From assembly GCA_030704615.1 (NCBI GenBank), contig CM060731.1:42036001-42100000 (forward strand): a stretch of DNA of 64,000 nt, given 5' to 3'. The notes under the pieces are model-generated. The model was not told where the DNA came from. It did not search any database and worked only from the letters and a program-made list of their open reading frames with translations. The DNA is from Takakia lepidozioides. Taxonomy: Eukaryota > Streptophyta > Takakiopsida > Takakiales > Takakiaceae. Below are positions 45,401 through 58,847 of this stretch, in pieces. The translations under genes and the position numbers were made by a program. Positions within the stretch are counted from its first letter, which is position 1; every line of letters starts with the position of its first letter.

Positions 45401-48400
45401 TTTGAATGTGTTATATCGAGAACTTTAGTTGTATATGTAGAAAAGGTTGGAGAGGTATCTATGTTTCCAAAGCACACATTTAACTGGCCTGCAGGAAATC
45501 CTTACCGGCACTAGGTCTGCGAATGTGATGTAAGAGCAAAGGAGCTCGGGGAAGAGAGAGAGAGGGACTCTCCCATAGACTCTTGTATCACCATCTCAAG
45601 GTTGATCCCAGCCAACACGTCCAATACAGCAAGCACTTTAACACTTGACTAGAGCTTAACACATGGCCTACCAAGCTGCCTACAATTCGCAGGTATTTCA
45701 GAGCAACATGCCATATAATTGAAGGACACACAATTATGTATGTTTACTGCCCAGCACAAGTGGAGATAAGTCACGAGCGCAGTTACATGTCATAAAATAC
45801 TTGAATTGAGCAAAACACTTTCCAAAGAATAACCTACGTAGAAGAAGCAGTGATACGCTGTTGTAGTGACCTCCTCTTGGAAATGGCAGGTTTGCCACTG
45901 TAATATATACCCGTGAGATCAAGTGCTTCACCTGCCACTGCTCCCAAGACTGCGAGTACATTTGCTGACTTACTGCACTAGCACAGATACAAGTTAAGGA
46001 GAGAACAACTTGCACTCTTTCAAAAGTTAAGTGCTAATAAAGTAGCAATGAAATTGCTGCTAATAACCACAATGTGTGAAGAGCTACATAGGCAAACCTC
46101 TTCGCGAACTTATGAAAGTCCCAATGTATGAATTTCAGCCGACTTTCCTCCGGCAGAACTTGGTTCAGGTAGCCTACTGCATTAGCAAACTCGCGACGTA
46201 GCATCATTTCACGGGGCCTCTTCTCCACTGTCTGCAGGTCATCATATGGAAGAACCAGAAACTCTTAAAAAGCAGCACTGACGAAATGCATCAGGTCCAT
46301 CAGAGAGCCCTTCCCCTCGAAGATATGGTAGTTAAATTCAACCCTGTATATCCACTTGCACACAAGACGAGAATTTTATTGATGAGGTTGCCATATTATC
46401 TTCTTTCTTGTCTGCTTCCAAGGAATGCTGCCAGAAAGGTGCTAGCAAAAATGTGAGCAATACTTTGTCCAAAGACCTGCATAGTATGAACATTCCAACA
46501 CTTACCCTGGTTGCATGGTAAGTTCAAAACTATAATTTCAAAATTCAAAACTTCAAAATGTTGTGGGGTTGATTGAACATCTGTTGAGACTAATTTGCGT
46601 ACCTTAATCAGATTCAAGACAATGATGGGATTGCCATATCTATTTGCAAGATCCTCGAAGTGAAGCCTGGTTGCTTGATATATTGGATCAAACCTTTGTA
46701 CTGCCAGAACATGCAGACAATAATTGTTCATTCACCTTCAATGCATCGTCTGTGGGTGTGCTAATATATTATCTCAAAATATACCATCATCGTATAGGTA
46801 CTGTTGGCTTACAAAGCAATTTAAGTTCACTATCGGAATTACATGACAGCTTTCATGTGCAGTAAACCGTCAAACCTTGCAGAGTGTCAATCTTTAGAGA
46901 TACCAACATACATGCGATTCAAAGTGTCAGATGCTGTGGAGATAACCCTCATTCTCTACACTGTCTGAGAGAGTAGTTAGGTAGAAGAGTTACCTGGATT
47001 TACTATGTCTTATGATGATAAGATTTGTTACACTCGAAAAGGAGAGGTTGGGTCATCCCACAACATCTCTGGATTCATACTGACAAGGTGTCATTTAGTA
47101 GAAAACACTCACAAATTATGTCAGGCTTTGGACTGAGGCGCGACATTTCCTGAGACCAAAAAAGAGGGATGGAACCCCGGTTCTGCACCACAGAGCTCAT
47201 TTGTCCTGACGCTGGCCCAATGCCTGTCTCCTCATCTAGCACTATCTGTTCTGTCTCTACATCATTGGCAACTCGACCCTTATCATTGACACCCCTCTTC
47301 AGGTATCTGTCAACAAGCTGCCAATGGTTAGAACCAAGAAGTTAGCAGTTCTTAGCTCTGCCTCTACATCATTGGCCAACTTGCTCTGATCATTTGACCC
47401 CACCTCAAGACACCTCTATATTCACGCTGCCAATAGAATGGTCAGAACCAAAAGGTTAACACTTCTCATGAGGCTTTTCATATCCTGCAGCTACTTTGGA
47501 ATTACCGGAATGCATCTAGCTAGTACATCCGACAATCACAGAATTTCAATCCACACTAACCTTGTACCAGCAAAATGTCGCGATCGTCTTCCAATAAGAG
47601 AGATGACTATAATGCGCCCAAAGATGGAAAGCTTTGCCTGCAGCGCCCTCACAGATGAATAAATCTTCACAATAAGGATGTAGAGTTTATCATATAGTGC
47701 AAACAGGGACCAAAAAAAATGTCGACAAAGAACCTACCTGCTCAAAGGAGCCATGAACCAGGGCAACCGTCCAGCGAGTGTTATTTAGGCGCTGACGAAT
47801 GCCACGGGTGAGGAAAGCATTCCACACAAACATATTTTCATAAGGCATACCATCATCCTGTGATAGCACATTACGTTGCACACTCTGCATGATCCGATAT
47901 GTGTAGCTGAAGAAAAAGTCTTTGGTGAGGTCCACCCCTGAAAGCAGCTTCTTGTATCTGATAATCGTCAAATCCAAATCAGTTGTTAGCAGCAACAATG
48001 GGACGAACACAACAGTGCTCAATGTGGAAGAGTGGCATTTTTAAATTCAATCATGCACATAGATCCTGTCATGCCCTTAGTTGTTACTAGACCTACGTAG
48101 AATGGATTGCCTGCACATCAGGCAATGACAACCTCCCTTTCCTCTCTGCATCTGTTTATTGTTCAAAGGAGAGAGAGAATGTACTCATAAGATATTATTT
48201 GCTGTGGCCTTGTGGCCATTGACCCTGCGCCCAGTTTGAGCGGACCACAAGGGACAGAAACTACCTTTGTCAGGGGGTGATGCCGGTAGAATGACTTACC
48301 TTGCAACAATCAAATGATCCAAGTTTTCAAGATATCCTCTAGAAATCCCTTCACACAAACATCAATCGGCTGTGTATGATTTGCCCAATAACTATACCCC

Positions 48401-49765
48401 AAAAGGGCCTGGGCTTTTGGCTCAGCCTCGAGATTTTCAAAGTTGCTAAGCAGAGGTACAGGAAAAGGAGAGAGAGATTGTACTCATAAGACGTTGTTTG
48501 CCGTAGCCTTGTGGCCATTGACCCCGTGCCCAGTTTGAGCGGAAACAAAAGGGACAGAACCTACAAAAAGGAGAGAGAGAGGGGGAGGGAGAGAGAAAAC
48601 CTGAGCTCAACCTTCGAATGTGCCATGTCTGTTTGCACCATGGTATGTGGGACAGTGATCAGTTGGTTTTCTTCAATACCATAGATGGCATGACCACAGA
48701 ATGTACCAATCTGACGACGTTTTGTGACTAAAACCATGTAATACGACTCCATGAATTTTATGAAACCTGATGGAATAACAACGGGTATAAGAAATAACCA
48801 GATTTCTAATCTATATATTGAGACCATAATACGAGTGAATTCAATGGGTAAAAGTCTTGTTTCATCTAGTGCTCCCCATCCTTGCTGTGGACCAGCTACA
48901 ATTTAATCTGACATATGCATTTGAACAACACATACCATCAATCTAGACAAGGAGACAACTACATACTGTTATAAAGCTGACCCTCAGCACAAGCCTGATC
49001 CCAAGCCAATCCATTTCCATTAACAAAAACAAACTAGGCACAATGGACTGAAACTAAAGATTGATATGGCTCTCAAGATCATACCAACAATACCGTAAGC
49101 CTTGGTCACCAGAGTGAGGCCCCCGGTTGACTTGTTGCCTTCTGCAACCCGTTGCAACAAATTGTTACATTCTACTTGTGTGTACACCACAGGGTCCTCC
49201 AACATACTGAGCTCTCCTGGCTCAGATCTGTCAATCTTCAGCACTTGCCAATGCTGCTTGCTTTTGTCTCTTCCAACTAAATAGAATCTCTGCCACAAAC
49301 TCCCCAAGACTCTTCATCAGCAATTTCCTTCCACCAGGACAGGCTTGTCATAGATGCAATTACCACAGCTAGCAATCATTGCCACTCACAGATAAAGACC
49401 TTGAGCAAAACATACAAAGCCCCTCCTCAGTTCTCTTCCTGTCTGAAATGATGGAAGAATACAAACTGGTTTAATTTCCAATTAAACACGATTGCATAAG
49501 TATGATACGAGAAATCAGCAATGATAGCGTCCTTTAGAAGAAATGTGGACGAACCAACACTGCTGCTTGCAGTGAAGATTTAAGATTGTACGTAAGACAT
49601 TTCGTTATGAGGATGGGTTCGGTAAGGGGTAAAAGCAAGTGACGGCAGGGAACATACCGCACGTGTCTCATACAGAGCGAATTTTTCAAGAGAGTAGCTG
49701 TGACGGTCCAGGCTTGCATCCGTTTTCACCACGTCATTCGGGCTGCCACTCGGAGGGGGAGCCAT
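42477..49765 (-). CDS. SAC-domain phosphoinositide phosphatase, intact
   Basis: Seventeen exons join in one open frame of 907 residues: 49658-49765, 49085-49289, 48601-48766, 47738-47957, 47561-47637, 47113-47306, 46603-46700, 46098-46231, 45838-45972, 44985-45375, 44548-44669, 44165-44275, 43756-43873, 43558-43655, 43177-43365, 42853-42961 and 42477-42725. SAC enzymes remove phosphates from membrane phosphoinositides. Hallmarks are [20 protein letters not shown] in exons 2-3, [31 protein letters not shown], and the catalytic CX5R motif [12 protein letters not shown] (about residues 506-517, Cys 509 and Arg 515). [27 protein letters not shown] and SFDKLF follow. The long tail with EFNWLSSSG is typical of the plant SAC2-5 group, likely acting at the vacuole membrane. 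Intron 3 contains two LINE insertions. Decayed copies exist at 17827-20464 and 4346-5523. Confidence 0.92.
48179..48462 (-). mobile_element. LINE 3' fragment in SAC intron 3, with target duplication
   Basis: About 284 bases of the TC-associated LINE: the end of the ORF ([14 protein letters not shown] region) plus the 3' untranslated end. It is flanked by aaaggagagagaga at 48165-48178 and 48464-48477, a 14-base target-site duplication. The orthologous insertion is present in copy 3 (17418-17621). Confidence 0.88.
48478..48565 (-). mobile_element. second LINE 3' fragment, inserted into the same target
   Basis: Only 88 bases of the LINE 3' end. It is flanked by aaaaggagagagaga at 48463-48477 and 48566-48580. 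It used the target-site duplication of the neighbouring insertion, so the same GA-rich site was hit twice. Confidence 0.88.
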
Positions 49766-51806
49766 GACCGCTCCACTCAATATTGCTGAAATTAGACCAC
49801 GGTCTCTTCAAAGCTGGATTCCATCTGCTTCTTTGTGCTCGTTGTGGTAGTTGTCCTACCTCAGCTGAAACCCTAATTATCACCAGAGATTGTTGGACTG
49901 TGCGTGTGTGCAACTATACAAAAGCACCATAGCTGCTACATCATGTATCACCTGCACAGAGCGCCAATTGAGCTTTGAACCCGTCGTTACAAGGGCCAGG
50001 ATCTCTACCATCACCATTGAGCTTATAATCGGTTGGATAACCTGGAGACACCATCTGAATATGCAGAATAATGCTTGCACCAACTCCGCACGTATGTATG
50101 TAAGCAAACGAGCAGCTAACTTGGGAAACCGATTTTCTTAGAGATTCTCTCCAATAATGTCTGTAGCGCGATAGTTTGACACACTTGTATCGGTCCCCAT
50201 ACCAGACTGGCTGTGAAGTTTATAGTTTATGTGCAAGACATACTATCTGCAAACACGAGTTCCTTAACAAGTTGGCGTGGAAACTGGATACCAACAGATC
50301 AACGCAAACATGATGCGTCACTTCGCACCATGGAAGAATCGACACTGGAATCCCTCGAAACTCCTGTCTTCTCAAGAGCATAATCCCAACATATTGCGTA
50401 GCCAAATCACATCCTCCTCACCATCCCCCGCCATATTTTTGTCAGTCGCTACACACCAAATTTCCCTGCTTCGTACCATTATCATCATCTTCTCTTTCCA
50501 CTGTTTTTACTGTCTTTGTTCCACAGAATTCGTGAGTGTTGGACGTTCCACATACTTCTTTTCAGGTCACCTAAGTTACATCCCTAACTAACGAGAACAC
50601 AGCATACACAAGACGTGTGGCTAAGCAAGTACGAATGTAAGATCCTTTCCTTTTTAGGTAACAGATTCCCTGGAGCACTTGGAAGTCCGACTCGTCCACA
50701 GTCCATAGTTCATACTGGTTTGTGTAGCTTGGGGACTTCCAACTCCGAGTTCTTTCTCATGTTCTCTGTCGGCGTGACTTTATTGATTAAATTGAATGAA
50801 GATGGAGACACAACTAACTCATATGTCCAGTGATTGCAGCACAGTGCATATAGAGTTTAGGGCATGGCAACGTTGTTACTTGTTACCGTCTTTCTGTTAC
50901 AAGACCTGGGAAGAGAAAGAGATAAGCTCTACAGTACTTCACACTATCTGTCCACACATGCACAAAATACATCAGGTAATGTCCTCAATGATTCTGTAAA
51001 ACGTTTTGGTGCTGTTGTCTGCACTCATGGTAACTTGAGCATGTTGAAATAAAACTTGTGTGGGACATATCCTAAGTTCAGGGAAGGCAAACCAGTGGCA
51101 TAGGCAGACAGTCAAAGAGCTGGTTATGAAGAAATGCAGGCAGTCAAGAATCTGCCATAATACACTTACTGAAAAACCATTACAATTGTGTCATCTCTCA
51201 TATGGCAACTCAGAAATGAATATTCCTAGAACAAAGGTGGCCTGCTTGTGCCTGTACCTCTCGGCTCCAACCGCCTCTCATCTGAAGAGGCAGAATGTAC
51301 AATCCCTGATTTTACCTATTTCATTAAAAGGCCAATGCACCAACAGTGCACACTTTCCATGCGCAAAGGACTGACTGCTCAAACCATGAAGCAACCAACT
51401 CCACTCTTTAGAACCTTCACGTGTTGGAGAGGGAATGGACGTATCAAGATAAAAGTCGAGAACTGTACAACACGTACATGCCAAGCCTGACAACTTAAAC
51501 ACTGCAATAACTAGAACCCAGTCAAATAGCCAAGCGTCACCTCCTAACATACTCTCACCTAGTTCTCGCGAGTCCCTGATGGTAACTGGCATGAGTGCCA
51601 TGCATCCCAAAAGTAGTTATGTTTCATTCTTAAGTGCCACAATATTTAATCAGCTCACAAAGACTACCTCAAGCAGCAGTGTTTGATTAGTAGTCATTTG
51701 GGAACGACGGGTGATGGCCCCGCCACACAGAAAGACACAATTCTCTCCGAAGTAAATATACCCCCCACGGCTCGTCCACAACCCTAGTCATCGACTGACA
51801 TAACAG
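49766..51806. other. intergenic between the SAC 5' end and the DSK2 3' end
   Basis: Short open frames on both strands but no recognisable coding sequence or repeat. The SAC promoter presumably lies just above 49765. No clear core promoter motif was found. Confidence 0.45.
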
Positions 51807-54800
51807 TTAACCAGGGTTTCCTAGGAGCCGCTCCACTGCAGCATGCACGTTTCCACCAACTGCACTAAGAGCCCGAATGTTCTCCGTAGTGTCAAAGAAC
51901 CCCATTTCTTGCAATTGTACAAGTTGTGCCGCATAAAGCTGCTCAGGAGGAACTGTGTTTACTGCACCACCAAAGACCGTATCAAGATGTAAAACCTTTG
52001 CTGGAACCATGCGACTCTTGGGTTAAAATATTGGGAGAGGGTTGGCGGACGAAACAAGGTTAACAAATTACCGGGGAGAGATCACAAGATAAAACTATGT
52101 ATGGAAGCCTGCTACCAAAAACAGTTGCAACAACTGCATCAAGTTTGAACTTGTTTGCAAATACAAATAGGTTCAGACTGACTCAAAAGACATGAGCATG
52201 GGTGTAAACCTTACCTTCAGGTATAGTCGATGGAACATTACTGCCAAGGCCTCCAAACATATTCAGTAGTGAGTTTATATCCAAGTTAGGATTTCCGCCG
52301 GTCGCAGCTCCAGTCTGTCCAGGAATTCTGCCCAACCAATGTGACGTTAGGGATACATATATACGATATTTGTCACATGATATCAAAGACATCTGCTATT
52401 GCATGATGCTATTGCAGCTCCAAGCTCTTCATTCACTTTAGGTGACCCACAGTTTTGTAGTGTGGTGAATTTGAAGAGAATGTACTCATAAGACGTTGTT
52501 TGCCATAGCCTTGTGGCCATTGACCCCGCACCCAGTTTGAGAGGAAACAAAAGGGGCAGAACCTACCTCTGTCAGGGGCTGACGTTGGTAGTAAGACTTA
52601 CCTTCATACATAGAATTGATCTGGGTTTTCCAGATATCCTCTAGAAATCCCTTCACACAAGCATCAATCTGCTGTGTATGATTTGCCCAAAAACTAGGCC
52701 TCAGAAGGGCCTGGGCTTTTGGCTCAGCTTTTGAAGAGAGAACTTACTGTCCAGGCTGTTGCTGACCCATGATTTGCTGGAGCTGCATCAGTCCCTAGCC
52801 ATAGCACAAGAAAACATTTGAGATTTATTACTGCAGCCAAATCAACCCAAAAAAGAACTATGTATGTCTGTCCCAGCTAACTTAGGTGCACTTGGAGAAG
52901 ACGAGATTCCAGGATGCTCACATTCAGCACCACCACCACACTATACAGGATGGGATCAGTCATGAGGAACGAGGGTCATCTTCAATCTGCACAATTGTGT
53001 CTTCCAACCTCATGATACATCATGTTATTCCACATGAATGACCTTCCCTTAGAAGACACCCTTTAAGAAACAGAGCATCTGCGTCCCTGGTTGGTAGGTG
53101 ACGATGGGTTGGCATTATACCTGGCTTTCACACAGGCACATACTATGAGGGCACCCAGACAGAGTCATTTGAGAAACCCTGCACACTTCTTGATTAGTGG
53201 CACTGTCAGAAAGAAGGGTGTCAGGTCAGGGAGCAGCATTTCTGCAGTTTTGACATGTGTATTAACATCTACTAATACCAGGAAATGACTGAAGGAGGGA
53301 ACACCATCTAAATGGTGATAACGTCCAGCTGTGAGGGCTCTGCAGCATTTCTCTGAATTGAGGGTTCTCATTTATTAGTGTGCGAAAGTGTGGTTGCAAG
53401 ATCCATGTATGCACATACAAGCCATGCGCATTACTCTGATAACACGGCCAGTAGAGCCGTCTGACCTTGTTGGTTATCCCAGTAGATCCTCTATCTCACC
53501 ATCTCAATTACGATCAGGTCAGATTCATAAGAGTCAACCTATGTTCTTAGATTGGCTTTTTTCAACCCTTAGCAAGCAACTGCGAAGAGTGCAATAGCAA
53601 CTCCAGCTAAGCATCATGACCACCTTGGAGAGCCCCAAAGAGACCCTCTTAATTGAGAAGACATACAGAGATTGTGACTCAAAACTGACTAATACCAACT
53701 GGACACAGTGGCCAGCCACATTCTACAGCTGCAAAGTGACCTTGACAAGGCAAGCTAAGATTCTGAGGATGTTGCAAAAACTATCGTTACAGGAAACAGA
53801 ATCAAGAATATACGATAAGGAATCGCAGTTTTGCCTAACTCATGCATTGTTCAGTCCCTCAATTAAATAGACCTGGAGAAAGAGTGACTGAAATTCTAAT
53901 AGAACATCAAAACGGGACACCAGTTGACCTGTAGGCATACCTGCTCCATGTACTGCGGGTTAGCAAGCAACCCCTGCATCATCTGCTGGATATCCGGATT
54001 TTGCAACATCTGTCGTATAGTGTTGGGATCTAAGAGACCCCCTGAATTCAAAGCCCCAAGCTCGGGTAAGTTCATCCCAGGGAACCGTCCCAGCATAGGC
54101 AGGCCCCCACTACCCAATGTGGTTGGCAGGGTTCCAGATGGTGTCTGACCAGCAGCTACTCCATTGCCGGCCCCAGGTCCAGTTGCTGTTGCAGCCGCTG
54201 CACACATACACGAGTGCTAATGAGGGATTTCTCTTGCTTTCAACAGATTAAAAGTACGAAATCCATCAGCTCCCATCCAGTCCCTAAGCACGTTACTATG
54301 TCATACACATGGCTGGGAAGTGGAGTAGAGAATGCTGACAGATATCAGTAACCAGCCCCCCCCCCCGATTAACAGATGAACGTCTTATTGAACGTTGCTA
54401 GCTCATCTACCCAGAGTAGTTGCTGCTGAGGGAAACGCTCATTGAACTGGGTGGCAGCCATCGCCTAGCATAGGAGTAACCAAGTTCATGCTTCACAGAC
54501 CTCTGCAACTCTCATGCCGATAGTAACCAATGCCTTTTGTTTTACTGGATGACTGCAGAAACAATAAGTTTGCCATGGATAAGGGGTGTGAAGCATCCAT
54601 CAACGGAAGGTTGCAGGGATCCACGCAAGAGTACTGACAGCAGCTGAAAGCTCAGCCACATCTACTGGACATGGAGACTCATGCAACACAGTATTAGCAA
54701 CATTATCTCAGGGAGGGTGGTTCTACACCTTCAACCATTCTCAAATTGGGACCATCATAATATGGAAATAAGGGCTTAAACCCTCAACATCCAAACATGC

Positions 54801-56890
54801 AACAGTGAAGAAAAGAGCAACAGAGTAACATGCATAAGGCAAGGTTACAAAGGGTGTGTAACAATGAAGAAAGAGGGGGGGAGTCTAAGTGAACGTACGT
54901 GAAGGATTCCAAGGGTTTGGAAGCGGAGCAGTATTTGGAACTGTTGCACCAGCACCTACCCCAGACGCAGCAGCATTGGTTGGGGCAGTGGAGCCTGGCG
55001 CACCTTGTGCCTGTGCAAGACCCTGTGGCCCCAACAAAGCTGCAAATGGGTTGGATGCCAAGTCGTCGTTACCTCCCTCCCCTCCCATTGTTGCTGCATT
55101 CAACAAGGGCTCTTGCACAGTCTCATACATACGGCGCAGCATGTTGAAGCCTTCCGGTGAGGCCTCAATGTTACTCATGGCTCGGTCAGTGTTTCTCATC
55201 ATCTCGCGCATAAGCTCGGGGTTTCGGGCGGCATCCAGTGTCTGTCGAAGGGTGCCAGGGTCATTCAAAATGTGTGCTAGATCAGGATTTCTGTCAATAA
55301 TGTCCCGCATTTGCGGGTTGCTCATAATCAAGGTGCGCATGAGATCAGGATTATTCATCAAGTTTTGCACTGCAGGCAAATTCATCATCTCTCTCATAAG
55401 GTTTGGATTCTGCATCAGCTGCTGCTGCACCTGCTGAAAATCTGAAAGACCCATACCAAAACCAGCACCAGCACCAGCAGCACCCCCTGTCCCAATTCCT
55501 CCCAAGTTTGGGAAGGTTAATCCCCCCAGGCCTGCAGCAACCCCTGCACCTGGAGGGTTCGCTGCTGGAGCAGTTGGTGCAGGCACAGATGTTCGACCTG
55601 TGGTGGCTGCTGGGGCACCGGCTGCAGGTGCAGTTGATGATGGAGCTCCACGTACAAGATGCACTGTATGGTCATTTTGCAAACCTGGCAAAATGAGGAG
55701 GAGAGGTTAGATGCCTAGATGAATGGAGTCTACAACAGTTCATTTTCAGAGAAGGCAGACAGTGCTAAAGATACTAAAAACCCAACTTGTCTCATGCTGC
55801 ACTGCAAATTGCACATAACAGACAATAGCTAAAGGCTAGGCAACAAACTGCCTTTCTGCAACCTACATAATGCCAAACACGTATTTCTCATAGTACAACC
55901 TCCGCTCGCAAAATCCAAGTCCCTTCAGGACCACGTAATTAATCAAAGAAAAACTTCTATTAATCCAGAAGGTCAAGATGAAACTCGATTCAGAAATAGA
56001 TAAAACCAGATCCCAGTTTCTTACTCAACTATTAAGACAATCAATTGCCAATGTCGAGACATCAAATGAGTCCAGCTCCCACCATATCACAGACGCATGA
56101 GGCAACTGACGTGCTAGGTGAGGTATACGGTATGGCAGACTCCATACCAACATACCCCCACAGAAATGTACCTTCTGCTTGATAGAAGGTACGATAGCCT
56201 AGCTTGCCTGACATAACCCTAACGGATGCCTGAAAGCCTGACAGGTACTACCACTAACCATATGTAGCAAAATACTTGAAGCCCTAAACACCAGGCGTAT
56301 ATGTGGATGGGCACAAATCTAAGTAGGGAAGCATAATCACACAACAAACAGAACTGTATACACAGCTTTCAAGGCTTCCATCAGGAGAAGGAGAAAAGCT
56401 CTGGACAATTAGTTACCCTAGTTGGCAAAGTCGCATCCAGTACTACTCTTGATCCAACAAACATAGCTTCATTGATTGAAATCCAAGGCTATAGTCTCCT
56501 TGAATAAAAACACAGAAATCGCAGAAGGCAGATGGACGCCACGGTATGCTCTATAACCACACCTCTACCACCAAAAAGCAACACAAAAGCTGCAACATAC
56601 ATCCCTAAGTAAAACCCGCCCTCCTACCCCAGCATCAGAACCCCCAAAACACCACCATACGCACCATAACTATCGAGGGAATTATCATCCTTCAGGACAC
56701 GGCCTTTATAAATAAGGCGCTGCTGGTCGGCAGGAATCTCAGACCTCTCTACCAGAATCCCCTTCAACGCCCCCACAGTGGAAGCCAAATCCACAGCCAA
56801 CGAGAACTTGTTTCCATTGGAGCATCGCACATGCACGGTGGCCAGGTTCCCGCTGCTTGGCTCAGCTGCGCCATCTGGCTCTCCTCCCAT
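51807..56890 (-). CDS. DSK2: ubiquilin / DSK2 ubiquitin receptor
   Basis: Six exons join into 540 residues: 56665-56890, 54899-55684, 53941-54197, 52748-52794, 52215-52327 and 51807-52000, with consistent phases. DSK2 proteins carry ubiquitinated clients to the proteasome and, in plants, to autophagy. The N-terminal UBL domain ([15 protein letters not shown], then [17 protein letters not shown]) joins exon 2 at [15 protein letters not shown]. Next are a Pro/Ala-rich linker and STI1-type repeats ([78 protein letters not shown] in exon 3). A C-terminal UBA domain ([20 protein letters not shown] to [15 protein letters not shown]) ends at the TAA 51807-51809. Length and order match plant DSK2. 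Intron 4 holds a LINE fragment that starts about 8 bases after the exon 4 donor. Confidence 0.95.
52480..52729 (-). mobile_element. LINE 3' fragment in DSK2 intron 4, with target duplication
   Basis: A 250-base 5'-truncated copy of the TC-associated LINE, including the end of the ORF ([20 protein letters not shown]) and the 3' end. Flanked by the 10-base direct repeat tttgaagaga at 52470-52479 and 52730-52739. The target is only modestly GA-rich, which separates element sequence from microsatellite and shows that the element itself ends at gtacat. Confidence 0.92.
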
Positions 56891-57310
56891 AGATCCCCCT
56901 CCCCGATCCCCTCCCTCTCACAATCGCGTGCCCCGTCTCACAAGAATCAATCGCAGCTCGCTGGCCTCGCTCCCTCCCTCCCCTGCGTGTGTGCGCGACA
57001 CCGGCCCCCCACCCTCTTCTCCCTCTGCCTTTCCCGCATCCCCCACCGTCCTTCCCCCGCTCTCATTGGCCCTAATTTCCAATTACGGACAAGAATCGTA
57101 CAAAAGCCAAATAATAATAATAATACGCTATTAATTGGCTTTTTTTGAAAAAAGGGTTAAAAAACAAAAAAACAAATTGGCTGTATATTATTCATTTACT
57201 TTTTTGATTTTTTTACTTTTATGTTTTACTTCATTTTATTTTATCTTATTATTGTTTGTTTTTATTCTTTTCTTAAGAAAACTCTGGGATCCGAGTCATG
57301 ATTTAACTAT
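56891..57310. other. 5' flank of DSK2
   Basis: C-rich sequence immediately upstream of the DSK2 start (56900-57080), probable leader and promoter, then a sharp change to AT-rich sequence near 57100. No TATA or other motif was assigned. Confidence 0.5.
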
Positions 57311-57505
57311 AAAGATAAAGATAAGATAAAGTTTCTTTAACGTCCAGTGAATTTACAGAGCCTACTGAGCCTACTGCTCAACACACAGGCCATCGAGGGC
57401 CCAATGGACGGTCTGAAGGCACATGTTGAGGGATTGAACCTAGGATCACCTAGGTTATGCACAGGCAAGGCACAAACACCCAACCACTAGGCTACCTGCT
57501 CAAGT
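57311..57505 (-). mobile_element. tRNA-derived SINE, second family
   Basis: Read on minus: a head with A-box-like gtagcctagtggttgggtg, a B box ggttcaatccc, a short body, and a 3' tail of ctttatc-type repeats (57311-57331 on plus: aaagataaagataagataaa). The sequence differs from the SINEs at 33288 and 58848. Confidence 0.72.
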
Positions 57506-58847
57506 GCAGAGGATGACGCAAACAGGAGATAGTGCTAATAAGAGCCTCTTTATAATAACCAAAACTTTTACTATGTAATTATCAGATACCGTAGTGCTAC
57601 ATGACACCCTCTTAGAAGCACTTTATTTATTATATATATATATATATTTTTTTTGAAGCACTTAACTATTAGAAAAATATGTTAGATAACAACAAAACAA
57701 CATATTACATAATTTAATTTAATTTAATTTTTTAACTTATTATAGATTTATGACATTCTTTCTTAGTATATTGAGGTAATAGTAGCATAATAGGCCCATA
57801 CAGTCTCTTATTTTCTTGATGGGAATGGAATTATCAGAATATTTGACTATGTCAGCACAATAATAGACTAATGGTAAATCAACTCTTTGTAGGGATGGCT
57901 CTCCAATGGTTACTTTTTACTTTCTTAATTTTATTAAGAGGACTCAATTCCATAATTAAAAAATCCAATACCTGACTCGTTGAACCACTAACTCAAATCA
58001 TCTAAGAAAAAAATAAAAATAAAAAAAATCATCTACTAATTAACTTATTGGAAATGTGTAAATAGAGGTGTTGAGTTGACGGCAAGGGAAGGTGTGGGAT
58101 GCTTCCAGAGGCCCTCTTATCTTCCTGCCCAAGTAACGACCGGCTTCGGTATCCGTGCCTCCACCATTTTATTTTATTTTATTTTATTTTATTATGCATA
58201 CCATGTTAAATTGGGACAAATGGGGAAATCAATGAGTGGGGGTGAATGACGAAGAGTAACAGAATTCAGTCATTTCCTGACCACGAGGATTTGTAGGCGG
58301 CTATTCAGAGCTCAGGCTATTTTCAGACGGTCAAATGGAGCATGTGTCCCGGCCTCCGAAGCCCTTCTACTCCCAGGATTGTTTGGAAGTATTGAAGGTC
58401 CATGATACACTATGATCTTGGATAGTTTGGATCCCTTTGCACAGGTATGTGAAGTGAGTACTGTACTACAGTGGTTTTAACGTTTTAACTCCACACTAAG
58501 CAACTAAGTTTCCCAGGGTTGGGAAGCATCTACGGTGAGATATACCCACCAGAAGAGCAAGCAAACAGAACCTGGCTGGGACAATCATGAGTCTGATATG
58601 TAGGTTTGGATAGTTGTCAAAAGTGTCATGAGTCTTTGTATGCTTAGGAGTCAAGTTCTCCTAAATCACATGTTATAACTAGCCATGCAGTTAGATTCTG
58701 CTTTGCATTTGCAAACTGCATCCGGTGCAAGAGCCTGGATGCTCACGGTGAAGTTTCCGAGGGAGAGGGAGTCAAAGCATATTTTGGCATTTGCCCTTCT
58801 GATCATTTTTATTTTATTTTATATTATCATTTTTGTTATGTAATCTG
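57506..58847. other. AT-rich intergenic with simple repeats
   Basis: Contains (TA)n near 57633, (aattt)n near 57715, and (atttt)n near 58168-58195 and 58810. No gene supported. Confidence 0.5.

Noticed and set aside
54889-55437. A 182-codon plus frame
   Set aside because: It lies opposite DSK2 exon 2, whose STI1-type repeats are unmistakable; its Ser/Cys-rich content reflects antisense of Met/Asn/Pro codons.
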